A stretch of 64,000 bases of DNA from Pelagerythrobacter sp041912895 (GTDB lineage Bacteria; Pseudomonadota; Alphaproteobacteria; Sphingomonadales; Sphingomonadaceae): the NCBI RefSeq assembly GCF_041912895.1, contig NZ_JAYSGI010000005.1, forward strand, positions 1 to 64,000, read 5' to 3'. The position numbers and the translations under genes were made by a program. Below are positions 42,545 through 51,626 of this stretch, one piece after another (position 1 is the first letter of the stretch; the number at the start of each line of letters is the position of its first letter). Under the pieces are notes generated by a model, which was not told where the DNA came from, made no database searches, and saw nothing but the letters and a program-made list of their open reading frames with translations.

Positions 42545-42940
42545 ATGGATATCGAAGTCACAAGGGCGGCGGTGGATCAAATCATGGCCGAAGCCGAGCG
42601 AGCGCATCCGCGCGAATGCTGCGGGATTCTGCTGGGCGAAGGCGCGCGCGTTACCGCTGCCAGGCCCGCGCCCAACGTCCATCCTTCGGTTGAGACGCAT
42701 TTCGAAATCGATCCGCAGGCGCTGATCGATGCCCACCGGGCGGCCCGGGCCGGCAAAGCCCAAGTGCTGGGCTATTATCACTCGCACCCCAACGGCCGCG
42801 CCGCGCCGTCTTCCACCGATCAGGCGTGGGCTGCGCACGACGGGCGGGTCTGGGCGATCGCCGCACAAGGCGAGGTCACGTTCTGGCGGGACGACGAAGC
42901 GGGCTTCGTGCCGCTTTCCCTGCGCGCCATCGACAGGTAA
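42545..42940 (+). CDS. JAMM/MPN-type metallopeptidase (M67 family)
   Basis: A 131-residue single-domain protein. The JAMM zinc motif is complete: Glu24 (PRECCGIL), His79-x-His81 (YYHSHPNG), and Ser89/Asp92 (PSSTD). Bacterial members of this kind remove ubiquitin-like or cysteine-synthesis tags (Mec+) in other contexts, or have unknown substrates. No ThiS/MoaD-like gene is adjacent. The start at 42545 is in the divergent gap with rluD. The chpT gene follows after 65 bases. Confidence 0.85.
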   Translation: MDIEVTRAAVDQIMAEAERAHPRECCGILLGEGARVTAARPAPNVHPSVETHFEIDPQALIDAHRAARAGKAQVLGYYHSHPNGRAAPSSTDQAWAAHDGRVWAIAAQGEVTFWRDDEAGFVPLSLRAIDR

Positions 42941-43005
42941 GGACCGGCGTCAACGGCATTCCACCGGCAATCAGCCGATCACTATGGGGCACCCATCTCA
43001 TTTCC

Positions 43006-43650
43006 ATGACAAATTCCGACGCCATCGACCTTGCCAGCATGCTCTGCTCGCGCCTGTGCCACGACATGCTGAGCCCGGTGGGCGCGCTGTCGAACGGGCT
43101 CGAGCTTCTCGCCGAGGAGAAAGACCCCGAAATGCGGCAGCGCTGCTTCGAGCTGCTGGAACAGAGCGCACAGATCAGCGCCGACAAGCTCAAGTTCTTC
43201 CGCCTCGCCTATGGCGCGGCGGGCGGATTCGGCGATGCGGTGGACGTGAGCGAGGCGAAGGCCGTGGTCGGCGCGCTGGCGAGCGATGCCAAGCGGATCG
43301 CGGTCAATTGGGCGCTCGCCGAAGAGCGCCTGCCCAAGCCGGCGGTCAAAGTGCTGCTCAACTTCGCGCACATGGGGATCGACGCGCTGGTGCGGGGCGG
43401 CACGCTCGATATCGGGGCGGAGATGCGCGACGGTGGGGCCGAGATCGTCGTCCGCGCCGCCGGGCCGAAGGTCGCGTTCGACGAGACGATCGGCGCCGCG
43501 CTGGAAGGCAACCTGTCGAAGCAGCAACTGTCCAGTCGCACCGCCGCGGCGCATATGTTGTGCCTGCTCGCCGATCACGCCGGCGGCGGCTTGCAGTACC
43601 AGAAATCGGACGAGGCGCTGGTGCTCGGCGCGGTCCTGCCGGGCGCATAA
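43006..43650 (+). CDS. chpT: Histidine phosphotransferase ChpT
   Basis: A 214-residue protein. CSRLCHDMLSPVGAL contains the phosphorylated His (His19) in the DHp-like helix, and the pattern matches Caulobacter ChpT. The C-terminal half is a degenerate ATPase-like fold. ChpT passes phosphate from CckA to CtrA and CpdR, linking cell-cycle control to ClpXP, which is also encoded in this window. An earlier in-frame start is possible, but 43006 places the phospho-His where the family has it. AmpD-like amidase follows by 21 bases. Confidence 0.9.
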   Translation: MTNSDAIDLASMLCSRLCHDMLSPVGALSNGLELLAEEKDPEMRQRCFELLEQSAQISADKLKFFRLAYGAAGGFGDAVDVSEAKAVVGALASDAKRIAVNWALAEERLPKPAVKVLLNFAHMGIDALVRGGTLDIGAEMRDGGAEIVVRAAGPKVAFDETIGAALEGNLSKQQLSSRTAAAHMLCLLADHAGGGLQYQKSDEALVLGAVLPGA

Positions 43651-43671
43651 CGATGATCGGGGGCTGCCGCG

Positions 43672-44379
43672 ATGAAGGATGAACTGGTCCACCGCGAGTA
43701 CCCGTCGCCCAATTTCAACGAGCGCACGCTGCCCGTCAGCATGGTGGTGATCCACTACACCGAAATGGAGAATGCCGAGGCCGCGCTCGCTCGCCTGTGC
43801 GACCCGGCGGCCGAGGTGAGCGCACATTACCTGATCTCCGACGCGGGCGAGGTTGTCCGGCTGGTGGCGGAGGACCAGCGCGCCTGGCATGCCGGACAGG
43901 CCTACTGGCGCGGGCACAAGGATGTGAACTCGGCCAGCATCGGGATCGAACTCGATCATCCGGGGCACGCGCTCGGCTATCGCGACTTCTCCGAAGCGCA
44001 ATTCGCCGCGCTGGTGCCGCTGGTCGCGCGAATCGTGGAAGAGCACGACATTCCGCGTGCCAACGTGGTCGGCCACTCCGACGTCGCCCCGGCGCGCAAG
44101 ATCGATCCCGGCGAACTGTTTCCGTGGGACCGGCTCGCCGGATACGGCCTCTGCTTGCCACGCCCCGACAAGCTGGAGCGCGGCGATCCGTTCGACAACG
44201 ACGCCGCGTTCTACCTCGCGCTCGAACGCTTCGGTTACGACATCACCGACGGGCGCAAGGCGGTGGAAGCTTTTCAGCGGCGCTGGCGGCCTGAACGGAT
44301 CGATGGCGAGATCGACGGGCAAGTGCGTGCGATCCTGTTTCAGTTGCTCTTGGATCGCGATCGCGGACACGCTAGATAG
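43672..44379 (+). CDS. N-acetylmuramoyl-L-alanine amidase, Amidase_2 family
   Basis: A 235-residue enzyme with zinc ligands His28 (VVIHYTE) and, later, GHSDVAPARKIDPG, including the catalytic Lys and Asp. An Amidase_2 domain covers about 20-165, followed by a C-terminal peptidoglycan-binding-like segment (ERFGYDITDGRKAVEAFQRRW). No signal peptide, so it is AmpD-like in cytoplasmic recycling. The PG-binding segment resembles AmiD. The gene follows chpT and directly precedes RNase P RNA. Confidence 0.9.
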   Translation: MKDELVHREYPSPNFNERTLPVSMVVIHYTEMENAEAALARLCDPAAEVSAHYLISDAGEVVRLVAEDQRAWHAGQAYWRGHKDVNSASIGIELDHPGHALGYRDFSEAQFAALVPLVARIVEEHDIPRANVVGHSDVAPARKIDPGELFPWDRLAGYGLCLPRPDKLERGDPFDNDAAFYLALERFGYDITDGRKAVEAFQRRWRPERIDGEIDGQVRAILFQLLLDRDRGHAR

Positions 44380-44382
44380 CGT

Positions 44383-44826
44383 GCGCCAGGGGGCCGGGCA
44401 GCCGCGGGTGCGCAAGCATCCGAGGAAAGTCCGGGCTCCACGAAACAAGGGTGGCGGGTAACGCCCGCCGGGCTCGCGCAAGCGGGCTCAGGGACAGTGC
44501 CACAGAGAGTAGACCGCCGATGGCTAATCCGTTTTCCCAGGAAAGCGGGAGCACAGGCAAGGGTGAAAGGGTGCGGCAAGGGCGCACCGCGCGACCGGCA
44601 ACGGAAGCGGCACGGCAAACCCCACCCGGAGCAAAGCCGAATAGGGGCGGCGCGCCTGCGAAAGCGGGCAGGGGTGTTTCGCCCCTGGCGCGAGCCGCGA
44701 CCGCCCGGGTTGGCTGCTGGAGCGCACGGAGCAATCCGTCGCCTAGACGAATGGCTGCCCCCGCGGGGCTGGTGTGCAAGCATACCGCCCGCGGGACAGA
44801 ACCCGGCTTACAGGCCCCCTGGCACA
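44383..44826 (+). ncRNA. rnpB: RNase P RNA (bacterial class A)
   Basis: The diagnostic core GAGGAAAGTCCGGGCTCCA (44421-44439) and 3' CAGAACCCGGCTTACAGGCCC are present. The ends pair as GCCAGGGGGCC (44385-44395) with GGCCCCCTGGC (44813-44823). AGAGTAGACCGCCGATGGC and GGTAAGGGTGAAAGGGTG-like internal segments fit P15-P17. Ends are approximate to a few bases. It starts shortly after the amidase gene stop, and a stem at 44847-44880 lies beyond it. Confidence 0.95.
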
Positions 44827-44846
44827 CAAAGGCACACAAGATGCGC

Positions 44847-44880
44847 AAAGGCGCCCCCGGACCGCACCGAGAGCGCCTTT
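44847..44880. terminator. Bidirectional terminator between rnpB and the autotransporter gene
   Basis: AAAGGCGC and GCGCCTTT form a perfect 8-base stem around an 18-base loop. A short tandem 10-base repeat (GGCACACAAA-GGCACACAAG, 44821-44840) precedes it. It can terminate rnpB and the oppositely transcribed autotransporter gene. Confidence 0.65.
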
Positions 44881-44897
44881 ATTGCGGGGCTGCGCGC

Positions 44898-47800
44898 TCA
44901 GAACTTCCAGTTGAGCGCCAGATTGGCCCGGTTGTTCGTCAGCACGCCGCGGCCCATGTCCGACGTCACGCTCAGCTTCGTGCTGAACCGGTTCGACAGC
45001 GACAGTTCCGCGCCGGCGTTGACCGAGACCCATTCGGGATCGAGCTGATTGGCGATCGTGAAGGTCTGATCCGGTGCGCCGAAGAACGAAGCCGTGATCA
45101 CGTCTTCCATGTCGCCCAGTTCGCGGGCGTAGGCGAGCGAACCGAACGCGCTGAGCTTGCCGGTGCGTCCGACGGCCGTGTCGAGCGATGCCATTGCGCC
45201 GAGCTTGGCGCCAAGCGAAGTCAGATCGCGTCCGCGCACGTCGAGGCCGAACTGGCCGGCGGCGAACTCGCTGTAGGCACCGAGGTTCGAGCGGACGTAA
45301 TCGAGGCTGGCGACCGGCCCCACGGTCACTCCACGCGCCGGCTCCATGGCGTAGCCGATTCGCGCACCGCCGAAGGTCTGCTCGCCCTCGGCACTGCCGA
45401 TGGCCGAGCGGAACGCGGCGGTGAAATCGCCTCGCGCATTGCGCTCCAACCCATACCGCTGGCTGGCATAGCCCAGATACATGTCGGCGAACCCGCGGCC
45501 GAAGGTGGTCGCGGCATAGGTCGCGGTGGCGACGCTTTCATCTTCAGCGGGCCGGAAGCCGGCGACGCTTCCCGCGCTGTTGCGGATATTGGTCACCGCG
45601 ACGCCTACGCTCAGCGCGTCGGAAAGGCGGTAGTCCGCACCCAAAGTCAGTTCGCCCGCCTGGCTGAATGCCGCCTCCTGGAAGGCGGTCGCGCCCGTGT
45701 TGTGATCGCGCTCGGCCATCGTCAGGTATGACCCGCTGACCGATCCGAAAAACCCGAGCTTGCCCGCTTCACGTGGTGCGATACCGGCTTGCGCGAAAGA
45801 GGCGCTACCGGCCGCCGAGAACCCGGCGGCCGCGTTGCCCGCGCCACGCAGCGAAAGCGTCCGCTGCGCGAGTTGCCCGGTGAAGCGTTGCGCGAAGGCA
45901 TTGGCCGATGCCGACTGTCCGAAGGCGCTGGTCGGCGTCAGGCTGGCCAGCGTCGCGCCGAACGCCTGGTAGCCGGCGTTGTCGACGATATCGAACAGGT
46001 GCGTGAACTGTCCGTAGCGCCCGCCGAACCGGATCTCGTCCAGCGCGGCACCGACCGAAGTCAGCCCGCTGTCACGCCCGACGAGCTGCGCGATGCTGTT
46101 GGCGCCGATCTCGAGTATCACGTCCCCGCCGACGACCCGCGTGGTGCCCTTGAGGACGGGCGAGTTGTTATACAGCGCGACGACGTCGAAATTGCCGATC
46201 ACGCTGTTCGCCGAGACGATGGTGTAGTCGGTATTGAAGCGCAGCGGGATGCGGGTGCTCGGGGTGATTATCAGTCCGCCCGCCAGGCTTGCGTCGCCGG
46301 TGACGGTGAGGAGATCGCTGCTCGTCCCCTCGCGGGTGAAGCCGACGTTGACCCGCAGCACACCGCCCGACGTCTGAATATAGTCGCCGTCGATCACGAA
46401 TTCACCCTGAACGCCGCCGTGAGGGCTGACGCTGCCCGAGACATTGAAAAAGGCGTCCGTCCTGACCGTGCCGTAGCCGTCCATCCGGCCGCCGAACAGC
46501 AGGACAAAGCCGGCATCGAGCGTGCCGTAGATAATTGATTCGCCGCCATATTGCTCGACGCCGATATTGCTGACGAATTCGCGCGATGCGGGCAGCAGGA
46601 ACTTGGTCGCGTCGCCGTCGATCGTCAACCGGTCGATCTCCACGTCGATATTGGCCACGGTCCTGCCCGGGGCGGTCAGCAGGACATCGAAATACTGCGC
46701 CGGATCGGTGAAGGAATCGCCTGGCGTGCCATCGGTGTTGTTGGGCACGAACCCGGTCGATCCGGGGCCGAGGAGATTGGAGGAATTCGGCGTGTTGGCG
46801 CCGAAATTCGGGGTGCCGGGCGGCGGCAGGAACGGCGAGGGAGCGGCAGAATTATCCGACACGTCGTCACCCAGAATCGTGCCGATTTTCGGGCCGGTTT
46901 CGTAGACACCGGGTTCCGAACCGCCCGGCAGGCCGTTCACGAGATTGCCGTTCTCGTCCTGCACGAGGAAGCCGGGGTCGAGATCCTGTGTCCAGTAGTT
47001 TGGATCGGACCACACCCCGCCGCCGGCCCTGGCCGAGACGTATTTGTACGGCGTGTTTTCCGAAATGAATTCAAAGAACGGGAACAAAGGGTTGTAGAAG
47101 CTGATATCGCTGTAGATGTTGCCCAGGCCGAAGAAATCGTAGCCACCGCTCAACACCCCGACGACCACCGGATATTCGGCGAGCTGGTCGGCGATGAGCG
47201 GCGATCCGCTGTCCCCCCCGGCGGTTCCGGCCTCCTGCGGCAGCGCGTCGCCGTCAAACCAGTCGATCGCCTTGACCGCGTCGATGTCGGCGCACGAAAT
47301 GCCGCTGCCGGTGAAGGTGCAGTTGTCCTGGTCGGCCTGCGTTCGGTTCGGATCGTCGAAGTCGGTGAAATAGACCGTCTGCGTCTCGACCCCGTTGGTG
47401 ACCGCCGTGGGCGCCAGGTCGGGATAGACCGCATCGAGCAGGTCGGCCGGCGAGCCGATCGCACCCAGCATATTCTCGCCCACCCGGCGCAGGAAGTCGA
47501 TGCCGCCCGCGCCGGTATCGCCCGTGCCGTTGGTGCCGTAGCCGGTCATCACCACGTGCGTGAGCTGGTCGAGCGGCGTCAGCAGGATCGGCATCCACGG
47601 CACGTCGGTCACCGGCTCGTCGAGCGCGATCAGCGCGACATCGGCCCAGGGGAACGGCAGCCCCCCGTCTTCCGGATTGGACGAGGCGTGCGTGATGACG
47701 TCGGTGCTGAGCGCCGCGCCGCCCTCGCCGTAACCCAGGCCGAAATCGAGTGTGTTAAATACTCGAGTGGAGGTGTCCACCCCGGTTCCGATGACCAGCG

Positions 47801-48263
47801 TCTGGTCGGCTTCGCCCGGCAGGCCGTAGTCTTCGGACGATGTGCTGTTCACGCAGTGCGCAGCGGTCAGCACAGTGCGCGGGTTTATCAGCGTGCCGGT
47901 GCAGTTGAAGAACAATCCGCCGCTGACGTTGTCCGCCAGGAAGATCTGCACGACCGACGGCAGGGTGTCGTTCACGTCGACAGCACCATCGATGCCGATA
48001 TCGTCGCGCACGATCAGTTCGGGGTGGGCGGGGACCGCGCGGCCTTCGTAGCGCCGCGGGGTCGGTAGGGCGGGAAATTCGATACGCAGATTTGCCGTAT
48101 TGATCGCCCGCTGTGCGGTGACGGTTCCCAGGCCGGAGAACGTCCCTCGCGCCTCGCTTGCGATCTCCTGGTCGTGTTCGCTTTCCTGTGCCCACGCCGG
48201 TGTGGCGGAAAGCGCTGCGACGAATCCGACGACGCTCGCGCTTGCGAAGAATTGCTTTCTCAT
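44898..48263 (-). CDS. Serine-protease autotransporter (trypsin-like S1 domain with beta-barrel)
   Basis: A 1121-residue type V secreted protein. A signal peptide ends at PAWAQ (residue 26). The trypsin-like domain spans about 95-420, with catalytic His136 (LTAAHC), Asp208 (WADVALIALD) and Ser352 (AGGDSGSPL). A glycine/asparagine-rich beta-helical passenger with FVIDGDYIQTSGGVLRVNVGF-type autotransporter repeats follows. The autotransporter barrel occupies about the last 290 residues and ends in the aromatic WKF. The ATG at 48263 has AGGGGG 6-11 bases upstream. The substrate is unknown. The 181-base gap before it contains no gene but a CCTGCC/GGCAGG palindrome at 48293-48306. Confidence 0.92.
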   Translation of the reverse strand: MRKQFFASASVVGFVAALSATPAWAQESEHDQEIASEARGTFSGLGTVTAQRAINTANLRIEFPALPTPRRYEGRAVPAHPELIVRDDIGIDGAVDVNDTLPSVVQIFLADNVSGGLFFNCTGTLINPRTVLTAAHCVNSTSSEDYGLPGEADQTLVIGTGVDTSTRVFNTLDFGLGYGEGGAALSTDVITHASSNPEDGGLPFPWADVALIALDEPVTDVPWMPILLTPLDQLTHVVMTGYGTNGTGDTGAGGIDFLRRVGENMLGAIGSPADLLDAVYPDLAPTAVTNGVETQTVYFTDFDDPNRTQADQDNCTFTGSGISCADIDAVKAIDWFDGDALPQEAGTAGGDSGSPLIADQLAEYPVVVGVLSGGYDFFGLGNIYSDISFYNPLFPFFEFISENTPYKYVSARAGGGVWSDPNYWTQDLDPGFLVQDENGNLVNGLPGGSEPGVYETGPKIGTILGDDVSDNSAAPSPFLPPPGTPNFGANTPNSSNLLGPGSTGFVPNNTDGTPGDSFTDPAQYFDVLLTAPGRTVANIDVEIDRLTIDGDATKFLLPASREFVSNIGVEQYGGESIIYGTLDAGFVLLFGGRMDGYGTVRTDAFFNVSGSVSPHGGVQGEFVIDGDYIQTSGGVLRVNVGFTREGTSSDLLTVTGDASLAGGLIITPSTRIPLRFNTDYTIVSANSVIGNFDVVALYNNSPVLKGTTRVVGGDVILEIGANSIAQLVGRDSGLTSVGAALDEIRFGGRYGQFTHLFDIVDNAGYQAFGATLASLTPTSAFGQSASANAFAQRFTGQLAQRTLSLRGAGNAAAGFSAAGSASFAQAGIAPREAGKLGFFGSVSGSYLTMAERDHNTGATAFQEAAFSQAGELTLGADYRLSDALSVGVAVTNIRNSAGSVAGFRPAEDESVATATYAATTFGRGFADMYLGYASQRYGLERNARGDFTAAFRSAIGSAEGEQTFGGARIGYAMEPARGVTVGPVASLDYVRSNLGAYSEFAAGQFGLDVRGRDLTSLGAKLGAMASLDTAVGRTGKLSAFGSLAYARELGDMEDVITASFFGAPDQTFTIANQLDPEWVSVNAGAELSLSNRFSTKLSVTSDMGRGVLTNNRANLALNWKF

Positions 48264-48444
48264 GGCTAAACCCCCTGCCCCAGAAGGTCCGCCCTGCCGA
48301 GGCAGGACAGACGAATACAGTGCGACTCGCAACCCGGAAGTTATTGTTATATCGGGGGGTATCGGCCAGGGTTGCGCCGCGCGTCAACACCCCGGCCGAG
48401 AAAAAGCAGGGGGGCGGCGGACGTAGGCGCTACTGCGGCTGGAG

Positions 48445-49755
48445 TCAGGGGCGGCCGATGCTGTGGTAGGTGAAGCCCGCTTCGCGCAGGTCGCCGGCCT
48501 GGTAGATATTGCGCAGGTCGACGAGGACCGGTGCGTTCGCCAGTTCGCGAACGCGGGCGAGATCGAGCGCGCGGAAGGCGTCCCACTCGGTCACGATGGC
48601 GACCGCATCGGCGCCTTCGATCGCGGCATAGGGGCTGTCGCACATGGCGACCTCGGGCATCAGCGGGGCCGCCTGCTCCATCCCTTCGGGATCGTAGCCG
48701 GCGACCTCCACGCCCGCATCGGCGAGCGCCTGCGCGATCGCGATCGCCGGGCTGTCGCGCATGTCGTCGGTGTTGGGCTTGAAGGTCAGGCCGAGCAGCG
48801 CGACCTTCTTGCCGCGCGCAACCTCGGGCCCGCCGAGCGCGTCGATCACCTTGCGGCCCATCGCGCGCTTGCGGCTGTCGTTGGTCTTCACCACCGCCTC
48901 GACGATCCGCACCGGGCTGTCGTAGTCCTCGGCGGTCTTGAGCAGGGCGAGCGTATCCTTCGGGAAACAGCTTCCGCCATAGCCGGGGCCGGCGTGGAGG
49001 AACTTGGGGCCGATGCGGTTGTCCATCCCGATCCCGCGGCTGACGTCCTGCACGTTGGCGCCGACCTTCTCGCACAAGTCGGCCATTTCGTTGATGAAGG
49101 TAATCTTGGTCGCGAGGAAGGCGTTGGCCGCGTACTTGATCAGCTCGGCGCTGCGGCGGCTGACGAACAGGATGGGCGATTCGTTGAGGAACAGCGGGCG
49201 ATAGATCTCGCGCATCACTTCGCGTCCGAAATCGTCCTCCGCGCCGATGACGATGCGGTCGGGCCGCTTGAAATCGCCGATCGCGGCGCCTTCGCGCAGG
49301 AATTCGGGGTTCGACACCACCGATACGCGGTGCTTGCAGCCCGTCTCCGCGATGAAGCGCTCCACGTCGTCTCCCGTCCCGACAGGAACGGTCGACTTGG
49401 TGACGACGACTGCATCGTTGGCGAGGCTCTCGCCCACTTCGCGCGCGACCGCATGGACGAACGAGAGATCGGCGTGCCCGTCGCCCCGGCGGCTCGGCGT
49501 GCCGACGGCGATGAACACCGCATGCGCCCCGGCGATGCCTTCGGCAAGATCGGTGGTGAACGACAGCCGCCCGGCCTTCACGTTGCTTGCGACCAGCGCT
49601 TCCAGGCCCGGTTCGTAGATCGGCATCACCCCGTCGCGCAGGCGGTCGATCTTCGACGTATCCTTGTCGATGCAGACCACTTCGTGGCCGAAATCGGCGA
49701 AGCACGCGCCCGACACCAGGCCGACGTAGCCCGACCCAACCATTGCAATTTTCAT
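48445..49755 (-). CDS. ugd: UDP-glucose 6-dehydrogenase
   Basis: A 436-residue enzyme oxidising UDP-glucose to UDP-glucuronate with NAD+. Rossmann motif GSGYVGLVSGA (7-17), the middle KYAANAFLATKI, and catalytic Cys263 in GYGGSCFPKDT are complete. It feeds capsule or exopolysaccharide and LPS synthesis. Its start overlaps the metallophosphoesterase stop (ATGA), so they form an operon. Confidence 0.97.
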   Translation of the reverse strand: MKIAMVGSGYVGLVSGACFADFGHEVVCIDKDTSKIDRLRDGVMPIYEPGLEALVASNVKAGRLSFTTDLAEGIAGAHAVFIAVGTPSRRGDGHADLSFVHAVAREVGESLANDAVVVTKSTVPVGTGDDVERFIAETGCKHRVSVVSNPEFLREGAAIGDFKRPDRIVIGAEDDFGREVMREIYRPLFLNESPILFVSRRSAELIKYAANAFLATKITFINEMADLCEKVGANVQDVSRGIGMDNRIGPKFLHAGPGYGGSCFPKDTLALLKTAEDYDSPVRIVEAVVKTNDSRKRAMGRKVIDALGGPEVARGKKVALLGLTFKPNTDDMRDSPAIAIAQALADAGVEVAGYDPEGMEQAAPLMPEVAMCDSPYAAIEGADAVAIVTEWDAFRALDLARVRELANAPVLVDLRNIYQAGDLREAGFTYHSIGRP

Positions 49756-50555
49756 GACGCCGTCTCTCGCTTGTGAATTGTGATGCTGCCCGCCGCGTCG
49801 ACGGCCTGAATATATCGCCGGCCCGTTCCCTCGAGCGCGAGCGCGGTCAGCCGGCCCGACCGGTATGCCCCGGTATCGATTCCGATGCGATTGTCACGCT
49901 CGTCCACGTCGTCGTGAATCGTGTGTCCGTGGATCACGATGTGCGAATGGCGGTCGGGATAGCGCAGGAACCGATCCCGGATCCACAGCATGTCGTGGCG
50001 CGACTGCTCCTCCACCGGGACTTCGGGAAGGATGCCGGCGTGAACGAACAGGTAATCCCCGATGACGAAGCATTCCTCGAGCCCCTGCAGGAACGCGCGG
50101 TCGCCTTCGGGGACGGACAGCTGCATCAGGCGCTGGAGCTCCTCGAGCGTGCTGTCGTTGTAGCGTTCGAGCGAGATGCCGTAGCTGAGCAGCGTCTCGC
50201 GCCCGCCATGCTTGAGGAAATGGCGCAGCAGGTTGGTGTCTTCGAACGATTCAAGGAACATCTCCTCGTGGTTGCCCGCGAGGATGCGCACGCGGCGCCG
50301 GGCCTGCCATTCGCGCGCCTTCGCGACGACGCCCGCACTGTCCGGCCCCCGGTCGACGAGATCGCCGAGCAGGACCACCACGGTCTCGGCCGCGCCCGCT
50401 TCGCTGTCGTCGCGCTCGATCGCGTCGATCAGGGCCGCGAAGAGATCCAGCCGGCCGTGGATATCTCCCACCACGTAGACGCGCTGTCCGTGCGGAACGG
50501 CCGGCCGTTGCGCCTCGGCTCTGGCGCGGAACATCTTGCGAAGAGGCTCGAACAT
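49752..50555 (-). CDS. Metallophosphoesterase, PrpA/ApaH-like phosphatase
   Basis: A 267-residue calcineurin-like phosphoesterase. The metal-site motifs GDIHGR (30-35), GDLVDRG (64-70), GNHEE (94-98) and HGHT are all present, the classic serine/threonine phosphatase or ApaH type. The substrate may be phosphoproteins or dinucleoside polyphosphates. The start at 50555 (MFEPLRKMF) is preferred over a longer in-frame ATG that lacks homology-like sequence. It leads into ugd with an overlap. Confidence 0.88.
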   Translation of the reverse strand: MFEPLRKMFRARAEAQRPAVPHGQRVYVVGDIHGRLDLFAALIDAIERDDSEAGAAETVVVLLGDLVDRGPDSAGVVAKAREWQARRRVRILAGNHEEMFLESFEDTNLLRHFLKHGGRETLLSYGISLERYNDSTLEELQRLMQLSVPEGDRAFLQGLEECFVIGDYLFVHAGILPEVPVEEQSRHDMLWIRDRFLRYPDRHSHIVIHGHTIHDDVDERDNRIGIDTGAYRSGRLTALALEGTGRRYIQAVDAAGSITIHKRETAS

Positions 50556-50705
50556 CTGATCTTTCAACAACGCGTCGGACGCGGCGGATAGGGGAGCGGC
50601 CGATGCACGGCAACCGATGTCTGTCGAGTGAACTGGCGGCCGGCTGATGCACAAACTCAACACTTCCGCAGCGGATATGACACTCGTGAAATATTCCTTG
50701 TGCAA

Positions 50706-50722
50706 TGCAGCATAGTGCTGCA
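50706..50722. promoter_or_regulatory. Perfect inverted repeat upstream of the TorF porin gene
   Basis: TGCAGCA-TAG-TGCTGCA, perfect 7-base arms. It lies in the 264-base gap between the divergent metallophosphoesterase and TorF porin genes, 97 bases before the porin start. It could be a regulator site or a transcribed hairpin. The remainder of the gap holds no gene. Confidence 0.4.
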
Positions 50723-50819
50723 CGATTGTTTCGTGTCCGCAAGAGCGCGCTCGCGAACGAAGTCGCCGGCGGACCGGCAGGTGGGACGAAGCACAACTGC
50801 AAACGCAAGGAAGTTTGTC

Positions 50820-51581
50820 ATGCTCACGTCCGTCCGCGGCCTTTGCGCCGCAGCTTTTCTGTCATCCGCCCTCGTTGCCGTGGCGCCGGCCCATGCGCAG
50901 GACGAAACCGATCCGCCGAGCGCGATCGAAGTATCGGGCAACGTCGCCATCGTGAGCGACTATCGCTTCCGCGGGGTTTCGCTTTCGGGCGGCGACCCGG
51001 CCATCCAGGGCGGCATCGACATCGCGCACGAAAGCGGGTTCTACGTCGGCACCTGGGGCAGCTCGATCGACGACGGCGGCACCGATCTGCTCGGCGACAT
51101 GGAGTTCGATATCTACGGCGGCTGGAGCGGCGAGGTGTCCGATGGGGTCACAGTCGACGTCGGGCTGCTCTACTACATCTACCCGACCGAGGATCTGGGC
51201 GCGAATACCGACTATTTCGAGCCCTACGCGTCGATCGGCTTCACGCTCGGCCCGGCAGAAGCGACTGTGGGCGCGGCCTATGCATTCGACCAGAGCGCGC
51301 TGGGGGACGACGACAACCTGTACATCTACACCGATCTGGGCGTCGGAATACCGAACACGCCGATCTCGCTCAGTGCGCACCTCGGCTACACCGACGGCGT
51401 TCTCGCGCCGCCGCTGCTTGCCGGGACGGGCGACGACAGCGGGCTCGACTGGTCGATCGGGGCCAGCGCCACGGTGCTGGGTGGGCTCGAGGTCGGCGTC
51501 AGCTATGTCGGGGTCGAAGGCCCTTCGATCGACAGCTTCACCGACGACGCGGTCGTCGCCACGCTCGGCATGAGCTTCTGA
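50820..51581 (+). CDS. TorF family putative porin
   Basis: A 253-residue outer-membrane barrel. A signal peptide ends at APAHAQ (about residue 26). The barrel begins VSGNVAIVSDYRFRGVSLS, characteristic of the TorF/TIGR02001 family, and ends with the aromatic Phe (TLGMSF). It probably makes a small solute pore; the solute is not known. The start at 50820 is chosen by the signal peptide. The convergent SIMPL gene lies across a stem-loop. Confidence 0.88.
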   Translation: MLTSVRGLCAAAFLSSALVAVAPAHAQDETDPPSAIEVSGNVAIVSDYRFRGVSLSGGDPAIQGGIDIAHESGFYVGTWGSSIDDGGTDLLGDMEFDIYGGWSGEVSDGVTVDVGLLYYIYPTEDLGANTDYFEPYASIGFTLGPAEATVGAAYAFDQSALGDDDNLYIYTDLGVGIPNTPISLSAHLGYTDGVLAPPLLAGTGDDSGLDWSIGASATVLGGLEVGVSYVGVEGPSIDSFTDDAVVATLGMSF

Positions 51582-51589
51582 CCGCAGCG

Positions 51590-51623
51590 TGCGGAGCCCG
51601 CGCCGTCACGGGCGGGCTCCGCA
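51590..51623. terminator. Stem-loop between the TorF porin and SIMPL genes
   Basis: Perfect 12-base stem TGCGGAGCCCGC/GCGGGCTCCGCA around a 10-base loop. There is no T-run. It lies between convergent stops, so a transcription-ending or mRNA-stabilising role is likely. Confidence 0.6.
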
Positions 51624-51626
51624 TCG

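Noticed and set aside
44821..44840. Tandem 10-base repeat GGCACACAAA/GGCACACAAG
   Set aside because: Two imperfect copies only, at the end of rnpB; probably chance, not a separate feature.
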